From: Sedimentisphaerales bacterium
GTDB lineage: Bacteria > Planctomycetota > Phycisphaerae > Sedimentisphaerales > Anaerobacaceae
Length of the DNA: 8,821 bases
NCBI GenBank assembly: GCA_016933985.1
Contig: JAFGTU010000060.1
Coordinates: 1-8,821, forward strand
Direction of reading: 5' to 3'
This document shows, one piece after another, positions 1 to 3,891 of the stretch. Position 1 is the first letter of the stretch, and every line of letters starts with the position of its first letter. The notes under the pieces were generated by a model that worked only from the letters and a program-made list of their open reading frames with translations, had not been told where the DNA came from and made no database searches. The position numbers and the translations under genes are program-made.

Positions 1-603
1 GTAAATGCAAATCTCCTGCAAAACGGTGACTGGGCCTCCGGAGAAGACAACTGGACGCGATGGCGCGCTTCCTGGGGCACGGCGGAAAACTGGTTCGTGG
101 ATGCCTCTAATGGCCAGCCGGCTCCCGCAGGTGAGCTTTATGGCGGTGGTGGTGGCGCCAGCTTCGGTTGGTATCAGGTTATCGCTGTCCCGGCCGGGAC
201 AGCAGTCAACATGTCAGCAGACTGGTCCGGAGACATCGGTAGTGCCGGATGGGCTGAGATCATGCTGATGACCAGTGCGGATCCCCTAACTGATGCGGAG
301 TGGGTCAATCGCATTGATACGGGTGCCGCCGCTGACATCGCCTTCAAAAAAGATTCTTGGGGTATGAATCCGCCGACCGTATGGGATTGGCAGCCCGCTT
401 TGTTGTCACCGCATCCTGCCGGCAACGGTGGCGCGGTCGTTAGCGATGGCTACATAGCCGTAGCATTGAAACTCGGTGGCTCTCCTGTTGTGGGAACTCT
501 TTACTTTGACAATGTCGCTGTAGTTCCGGAGCCTGCCACGCTCTTGCTCCTCGGCCTCGGCGGCCTAATGCTGCGCAGACGCAGGTCGCAACGAGTTACT
601 TAA
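1..603 (+). CDS. PEP-CTERM sorting-domain protein, 5'-truncated by window edge
   Basis: The frame is open from base 1 (V-N-A-N-L-L-Q-N-G-D-W), so the start and signal peptide lie upstream of the window; the GTG at 97 is an internal Val codon, not a start. About 200 residues are visible. The opening 'NLLQNGDW...W' and the later 'GTLYFDNVAVVPEP' resemble galactose-binding/CBM4_9-like jelly rolls, in which a 'NGDFE'-type first strand and a '(Y/F)(F/I)DN(V)' last strand are common; this domain call is inference. The C-terminus has the full PEP-CTERM signature: VPEPAT, a hydrophobic segment (LLLLGLGGLML), four Arg, then SQRVT. Such tails are recognised by an exosortase, which cleaves them and directs the protein to the cell surface or matrix. 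No terminator follows and gene 2 starts 40 nt later, so the two may be co-transcribed. Confidence 0.9.
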   Translation, partial: VNANLLQNGDWASGEDNWTRWRASWGTAENWFVDASNGQPAPAGELYGGGGGASFGWYQVIAVPAGTAVNMSADWSGDIGSAGWAEIMLMTSADPLTDAEWVNRIDTGAAADIAFKKDSWGMNPPTVWDWQPALLSPHPAGNGGAVVSDGYIAVALKLGGSPVVGTLYFDNVAVVPEPATLLLLGLGGLMLRRRRSQRVT

Positions 604-631
604 GAGTAGGTACTATCGTTTTATTTCTATC

Positions 632-637
632 AGGAGG
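632..637 (+). promoter_or_regulatory. Shine-Dalgarno of gene 2
   Basis: AGGAGG lies 6 nt before the ATG at 644, a near-ideal ribosome binding site. It fixes the start of the LamG-like PEP-CTERM gene within a 40-nt intergenic gap that holds no clear promoter. Confidence 0.85.
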
Positions 638-643
638 ATTGTT

Positions 644-1606
644 ATGTGCAAGAATTGCTTAGTTTTGCCATTGGTGATGGGCATTTTCTGCGGCTATGCC
701 GGCGGTGGAATAATTTACACCTACAACGGCTCCGCGGATGCGCCGGGTTCCGGCTCGGCCTTTGACGCCCTGGATGGGACTTGGAGCCATAGTAACGGAT
801 CGGATGAGTGGGACGCCACGGCTATCGGCCTTGGCAGACCCGGAGGCGCTATGTCGCTGACCGTGGGGGCGGATACGTTCCTTCGTATCCAGGATACGGG
901 CGACCCCCGTGATTACGGGATGGGCGATCCGGGCAGCAATCGCAAGGTATATCTGGCTCATGATCTCACCGCCGATGGACTCAGTGATACGTTCCTCAAC
1001 GAAGGAATCACACTGGCCTTCCGAGCACGCCTCTCAACTTCGCCCCCCCTCGATGACCTTCATCCCGATGGCGGCGGAGGCATAGTTCCGTTCCCCGCCA
1101 GTGGGGATGGCTACCTTATCCATGATGGCGGCAAAGGTTCCATCGGCCTGCACCAGAATGCCGGAGGCACCATTTCCTTCAGTCTCGTCACCGAGGCCGA
1201 TGGGCAGGGGATGCTGAATTCGGGTGGTCTGATTATGAACAATATGAATGGCAGTGCGGTCACGGGCGATGTGGATTCCGGCGAAGCCGGTGCCCTCAAC
1301 TTTCTGCCGCTCGATCCCACCGTTTGGCATGATTTCATAATCGACATCATTGCCGGTGGTACGGGCACTCACATTGTTGGCATCAGCGTCGATGGCGGCC
1401 CCTCGGTCGGCTTTAACCTAACCGCAGGTTCGGGTAATGATTATGACGGAATTAATTACTTGGCAATTGGGCAGGGCTCGACAGGCCAGAGCGGTGCGAT
1501 TGACATTGATTATGTCTCTGTCATCCCGGAGCCGGCAACATTGGCCTTACTCACCCTCGGCGGCTTATTGCTACGCAGACGCAGGCAAGCATACATTTGC
1601 CCGTGA
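644..1606 (+). CDS. PEP-CTERM protein with LamG/concanavalin A-like domain
   Basis: This is a 320-residue secreted protein. The N-terminus carries a short signal peptide: one Lys, hydrophobic core around residues 6-18, probable cleavage after Ala19 (G-Y-A). The body (about residues 20-290) is rich in Gly, Asp and Ser. Its later part, 'DPTVWHDFIIDI' followed by 'VGISVDGGPSVGF' and 'DIDYVSV', is the pattern seen in LamG/concanavalin A-like beta-sandwich domains, so carbohydrate or matrix binding is plausible but not shown. The tail is IPEPAT, hydrophobic LALLTLGGLLL, RRRR, then QAYICP. The last four residues (YICP) follow a TAC codon that aligns with the TAG stop of gene 3, so they look like a stop-codon-shift extension. 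A strong SD supports the start, and an intrinsic terminator follows 17 nt after the stop. Biochemical role unknown. Confidence 0.88.
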   Translation: MCKNCLVLPLVMGIFCGYAGGGIIYTYNGSADAPGSGSAFDALDGTWSHSNGSDEWDATAIGLGRPGGAMSLTVGADTFLRIQDTGDPRDYGMGDPGSNRKVYLAHDLTADGLSDTFLNEGITLAFRARLSTSPPLDDLHPDGGGGIVPFPASGDGYLIHDGGKGSIGLHQNAGGTISFSLVTEADGQGMLNSGGLIMNNMNGSAVTGDVDSGEAGALNFLPLDPTVWHDFIIDIIAGGTGTHIVGISVDGGPSVGFNLTAGSGNDYDGINYLAIGQGSTGQSGAIDIDYVSVIPEPATLALLTLGGLLLRRRRQAYICP

Positions 1607-1661
1607 ATACATACTATGTGGTAGGGCTGTGAGCATCCCGCTCGCAGCCCTTTTCATTTAG
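1577..1661 (+). repeat. Shared PEP-CTERM 3' end + terminator block, copy A
   Basis: This block starts in the Arg-run codons of gene 2 (AGACGCAGGCAAGCATA) and runs through the stop and terminator. It aligns without gaps to 3326-3410 at the end of gene 3 with 72 of 85 identical positions counted by eye. The proteins upstream are otherwise unrelated, so the block behaves like a shared 3' cassette. Confidence 0.8.
1624..1659 (+). terminator. Rho-independent terminator of gene 2
   Basis: An 11-bp stem GGGCTGTGAGC (1624-1634), loop ATCCC, and GCTCGCAGCCC (1640-1650) has one T-G wobble and is followed by TTTTCATTT. It sits 17 nt after the gene 2 stop and probably ends the gene 1-gene 2 transcript. 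The homologous terminator after gene 3 shows a compensatory G-C to A-T change at the second pair from the loop, which supports the fold. Confidence 0.9.
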
Positions 1662-1878
1662 ACAGAGCAACTACGCAAAATCTCCCAAAAACGTACGCTA
1701 CGGCCCAGAAAAGGCAGGTCGGGGCACTGTAAACGCACTAGAAACCTGCTAAATCTAATCCAAATACAACTCAATATCAGCCCCAAGCAAAAACTCATAA
1801 AGCCAGCATATAAAAGCACTTACACATAGTTAAAAAGAAGAAACTCACACAACACCGAAGCTTGATGGAGGATTTCGC
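1662..1878. other. A-rich intergenic gap, no gene seen
   Basis: I see no credible coding sequence here. From about 1740 to 1860 the + strand is markedly A-rich and poor in G and T (runs such as CAAAAACTCATAAAG and GTTAAAAAGAAGAAACTC), unlike the G+C-rich genes on either side. It lies directly upstream of the gene 3 promoter, where A-rich DNA could act as an UP-like or regulatory element, but no defined operator or palindrome was recognised. Confidence 0.5.
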
Positions 1879-1906
1879 TTGACAATCGCGGGTCTTCTGG
1901 TATAGT
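1879..1906 (+). promoter_or_regulatory. Sigma70-type promoter of gene 3
   Basis: TTGACA (1879-1884), a 16-nt spacer and TATAGT (1901-1906) give a strong housekeeping-type promoter. The expected transcription start near 1912-1914 leaves a leader of about 80 nt before the ATG at 1994. This placement argues against translation starts at ATG 1911 or GTG 1928. Confidence 0.7.
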
Positions 1907-1980
1907 AAATATGCTCACGGTGGAGCGGTGGCATTACCCGCACAAACGCCATTCGGACGGCAATTGAAGAAAAAGTCTGT

Positions 1981-1986
1981 TAGGAG
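1981..1986 (+). promoter_or_regulatory. Shine-Dalgarno of gene 3
   Basis: TAGGAG lies 7 nt before ATG 1994. It decides the start of gene 3, because the upstream in-frame GTG at 1928 has no SD and would place 22 polar residues ahead of a normal signal peptide. Confidence 0.75.
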
Positions 1987-1993
1987 TGTGACG

Positions 1994-3343
1994 ATGAAAA
2001 GAGCACATGCTTTCAGGATTTCCGCACTGGGAATAGTCCTTTTCTTGTGTTCATCCCCTGTTATGGCCTTGCTTGTGCTCAATGACGGAGGAGTTCACAA
2101 TATCGACTATGCGGTCGCTGAGGGTATACAGATTGACCAGGGATTTACCGGCATAGGAACTACAGTAAACTGCCTTGAAGGAGCGTACACAAAAATCCTG
2201 GAAGGTTATGAAGATAGTGTTACATGCATTTCCGGCGGGTCGATAACCTACCTCTATGCCTATGGGCGCAGTCAGGTTACTTTTTCCGGCGGGACGATGG
2301 ACGGATTCGCCGCGGCTGACGACAGTCAGGTTACTGTTTCCGGTGGGTCGATGGACGGACTCTGGGCCCATCACAACAGTCAGGTTACCGTTTCCGGTGG
2401 ATCGATGGGCGAATTCTTGGCCTATGGCAGCAGTAAGGTTACTTTTTCCGGCGGGACGATGGACAGGCTCTCTGCCTATGACGACAGTCAGTTTTCTTTT
2501 TCCGGCGGGACGATGGACAGACTCTCTGCCTATGACAGCAGTCAGGTTACCGTTTCCGGTGGGTCGATGGGCGACCTCTTGGCTCATCACAACAGTCAGG
2601 TTGGTGTTTCCGGCGGGTCGCTGGACTTCCTCGTTGCCGAGGACGATAGTCAGGTTACTGTTTCCGGTGGATCGATGGGCGAACTCTGGGCGTTTGGCTA
2701 CGGTCAGGTTACCGTTTCCGGCGGGTCGATACAGATACTTGATGCCTATGGCAAAAGTCCGGTTGGTGTTTCCGGCGGGGCAATATGGAGACTTAATGCC
2801 TATGGCAGCAGTCAGGTTGGTGTTTTCGGTGGGGCGATATGGATACTTAATGCCTATGGCAGCAGTCAGGTTGGTGTTTCCGGCGGGTCGATGGACGACC
2901 TCTGGGCCTATGACGACAGTCAGGTTACTTTTTCCGGCGGGTCGATGGACTACCTCTGGGCCTCTGACAGCAGTCAGATTACCGTTTCCGGGGGGGCGGT
3001 GGGCAGCATCTGGGGCTCTGACAGAAGTCAGGTTACCGTTTCCGGCGGATTAATCGGAGAAGAGTTGAATCTTGATGAAGATGCAGTTCTGACGATAGAT
3101 GGCTCAGACTTTACCGTTGATGGTACGAATGTCGGTTACATCGAACTTTCCAGCATCTTTGGCGGCTGGTTTTTTAATGAACCGTATAGGCGATTAACGG
3201 GTACACTGCCTAATGGTGACCTACTCAACAGCGACTTCCGTATTGGTGACAATGCAAGAATCATCCTCGTCCCCGAACCGGCCACTCTCCTACTGCTCGG
3301 CCTCGGCGACCTGGCTTTGATGAGAAGACGCAGGCAAGCATAG
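1994..3343 (+). CDS. PEP-CTERM protein with 18-residue beta-solenoid-like repeats
   Basis: This is a 449-residue exported protein. The signal peptide is clear: MKRAHAFR, hydrophobic core ISALGIVLFLC, probable cleavage after Ala25 (V-M-A). After a linker of about 50 residues come 15 consecutive 18-residue units (residues 75-344) and a degenerate sixteenth. The consensus is close to SQVTVSGGSMDxLxAYDS: a short beta strand, an invariant Gly-Gly turn except for local changes, and variable positions 9-12 and 16-18. Repeats of this size and pattern suggest a right-handed beta-solenoid, broadly like 'SGG' repeats of bacterial adhesins; this is inference. A non-repeat cap follows (about residues 345-425), then the PEP-CTERM tail VPEPAT, LLLLGLGDLALM, RRRRQA. 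The Asp within the hydrophobic segment and one extra residue before the Arg run are unusual compared with genes 1 and 2. It has its own promoter and terminator, so it is probably monocistronic. A surface or matrix adhesive or structural role is possible; no enzyme motif seen. Confidence 0.88.
   Translation: MKRAHAFRISALGIVLFLCSSPVMALLVLNDGGVHNIDYAVAEGIQIDQGFTGIGTTVNCLEGAYTKILEGYEDSVTCISGGSITYLYAYGRSQVTFSGGTMDGFAAADDSQVTVSGGSMDGLWAHHNSQVTVSGGSMGEFLAYGSSKVTFSGGTMDRLSAYDDSQFSFSGGTMDRLSAYDSSQVTVSGGSMGDLLAHHNSQVGVSGGSLDFLVAEDDSQVTVSGGSMGELWAFGYGQVTVSGGSIQILDAYGKSPVGVSGGAIWRLNAYGSSQVGVFGGAIWILNAYGSSQVGVSGGSMDDLWAYDDSQVTFSGGSMDYLWASDSSQITVSGGAVGSIWGSDRSQVTVSGGLIGEELNLDEDAVLTIDGSDFTVDGTNVGYIELSSIFGGWFFNEPYRRLTGTLPNGDLLNSDFRIGDNARIILVPEPATLLLLGLGDLALMRRRRQA
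2216..3061 (+). repeat. 54-nt in-frame tandem repeat array in gene 3
   Basis: Units begin at 2216, 2270, 2324 and every 54 nt up to 3026. Fifteen units are complete and the sixteenth keeps only its first 12 codons. The most conserved DNA is CAGGTTAC(T/C)(G/T)TTTCCGG(C/T)GG. Neighbouring units 5/6 and 11/12 are nearly identical, which points to recent local duplication, while others differ at many codons. The period is a multiple of three, so the other frames and the opposite strand stay open over long distances without being genes. Confidence 0.95.
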
Positions 3344-3410
3344 GTTTACCCGCCAATACATACTTTGTGATAGGCCTGTGAACATCCCGTTCACAGCCCT
3401 TTTCCTTCAG
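3326..3410 (+). repeat. Shared PEP-CTERM 3' end + terminator block, copy B
   Basis: This is the gene 3 counterpart of 1577-1661, at a constant offset of 1749 nt with no gaps. It includes the last Arg codons, the TAG stop (3341-3343), the 3'UTR and the terminator. The similarity fades after about 3414. Confidence 0.8.
3373..3403 (+). terminator. Rho-independent terminator of gene 3
   Basis: The stem CTGTGAAC (3376-3383), loop ATCCC and GTTCACAG (3389-3396) is extended by two outer G-C pairs across one C-C mismatch (3375/3397) and followed by TTTT. It lies 29 nt after the stop. It is homologous to the gene 2 terminator, and the stem is preserved despite substitutions. Confidence 0.88.
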
Positions 3411-3612
3411 TCACAGCTTGCGCCTCAGATATCACCCGCGCATTTCGACATCGAGATCCTGATGACCTGACATCCCGATACCCACCTCTTGATCCCCAGG
3501 TCCCCTGATAGCCTTTTCCTCCTCTGTGCGCACCGTGACCTTTGCGCCTTATTCTTCGCATGTCTTGTGTCTTTTTGCCTTCACGCGCCGCCACGAGATA
3601 CGAATAATTAAC
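3411..3612. other. Intergenic stretch, probable degenerate non-coding repeat
   Basis: No convincing gene is seen; an antisense open frame covering it (to 3645) starts inside the promoter region of gene 4, overlaps the gene 3 terminator and has a low-complexity Arg/Gly composition. The DNA is pyrimidine-rich on the + strand with short degenerate units: CTCTGTGCG, CACCGTGAC and CTTTGCGCC stand in a row at 9-nt spacing near 3523-3549, and CCTGATGACCTGACATCC and ACGAGATACGAAT occur nearby. This looks like a decayed dispersed repeat rather than a gene, but that is inference. Confidence 0.4.
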
Positions 3613-3641
3613 TTGACACAAAACCAAAGATGCAGTATAAT
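3613..3641 (+). promoter_or_regulatory. Full-consensus sigma70 promoter upstream of gene 4
   Basis: TTGACA (3613-3618), exactly 17 nt, then TATAAT (3636-3641): a perfect match to the housekeeping sigma consensus and spacing. Transcription is expected to begin near 3648, giving a leader of about 240 nt before ATG 3892. It stands in the right direction to drive the glycosidase gene. Confidence 0.85.
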
Positions 3642-3664
3642 ACACACTAAAATAGATAACCTAT

Positions 3665-3671
3665 AAGGAGG
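3665..3671 (+). promoter_or_regulatory. Strong Shine-Dalgarno without ATG/GTG/TTG start
   Basis: AAGGAGG lies about 17 nt after the predicted transcription start and 8 nt before an ATT codon at 3680. No ATG, GTG or TTG is at the usual distance. It either serves a rare ATT start or is a remnant of a former gene start. Confidence 0.6.
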
Positions 3672-3688
3672 CTTCAACAATTAAAGAT

Positions 3689-3770
3689 TCAATCATCAAC
3701 AGTCAATCATCAATAGCAAACCCAAACAAACCCAATCTCGACGAGATACGCAGTCCGCGATGCGAGATAC
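3689..3770. repeat. Short direct repeats in the gene 4 leader
   Basis: TCAATCATCAA occurs at 3689-3699 and 3703-3713 (14-nt period), and CGAGATAC at 3742-3749 and 3763-3770 (21-nt period); a third ACGAGATACG-like copy sits near 3593, upstream of the promoter. The internal repetition suggests a low-complexity or dispersed repeat element. Confidence 0.55.
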
Positions 3771-3797
3771 AGCCTATCCGCCAAGCCCGATTCCCCC

Positions 3798-3826
3798 TTG
3801 ACGCCTCGGACGGTACGGAGGACAAT
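3798..3826 (+). promoter_or_regulatory. Possible second promoter of gene 4
   Basis: TTGACG (3798-3803), 17 nt, GACAAT (3821-3826). The -35 matches 5 of 6 and the -10 matches 4 of 6. A start near 3833 would give a leader of about 60 nt. It is weaker than the promoter at 3613 and could be chance. Confidence 0.3.
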
Positions 3827-3891
3827 CTTGATCGATTACCGAAAACATCTGCAAAAAACAACCTGGGCCCCAACTGGAAAGGCAATATCCA

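Noticed and set aside
1911..1967. Short ATG frame of 18 codons just after the gene 3 -10 box
   Set aside because: The predicted transcription start is at or after the ATG and there is no SD, so it is unlikely to be on the mRNA.
1928..1993. Upstream GTG start adding 22 residues to gene 3
   Set aside because: It lacks an SD, lies very close to the predicted transcription start, and would bury the signal peptide. ATG 1994 has TAGGAG at 7 nt.
2051..2590. Antisense frame of 179 codons across the first half of the repeat array
   Set aside because: Same cause: a repeat-driven shadow frame with no SD or domain support.
2256..3053. Long + strand frame of 265 codons inside the repeat array with repeats like VRLLFPAGRWTDS
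   Set aside because: It is a product of the 54-nt period, which keeps alternative frames open. The true frame has a signal peptide, SD and PEP-CTERM tail.
2216..3061. CRISPR-like array
   Set aside because: The periodic DNA is in-frame coding repeat without distinct unique spacers, and no cas genes are present.
3391..3645. Antisense frame of 84 codons between genes 3 and 4
   Set aside because: It overlaps a terminator and begins inside the gene 4 promoter region; its Arg/Gly-rich low-complexity product looks like translated repeat DNA.
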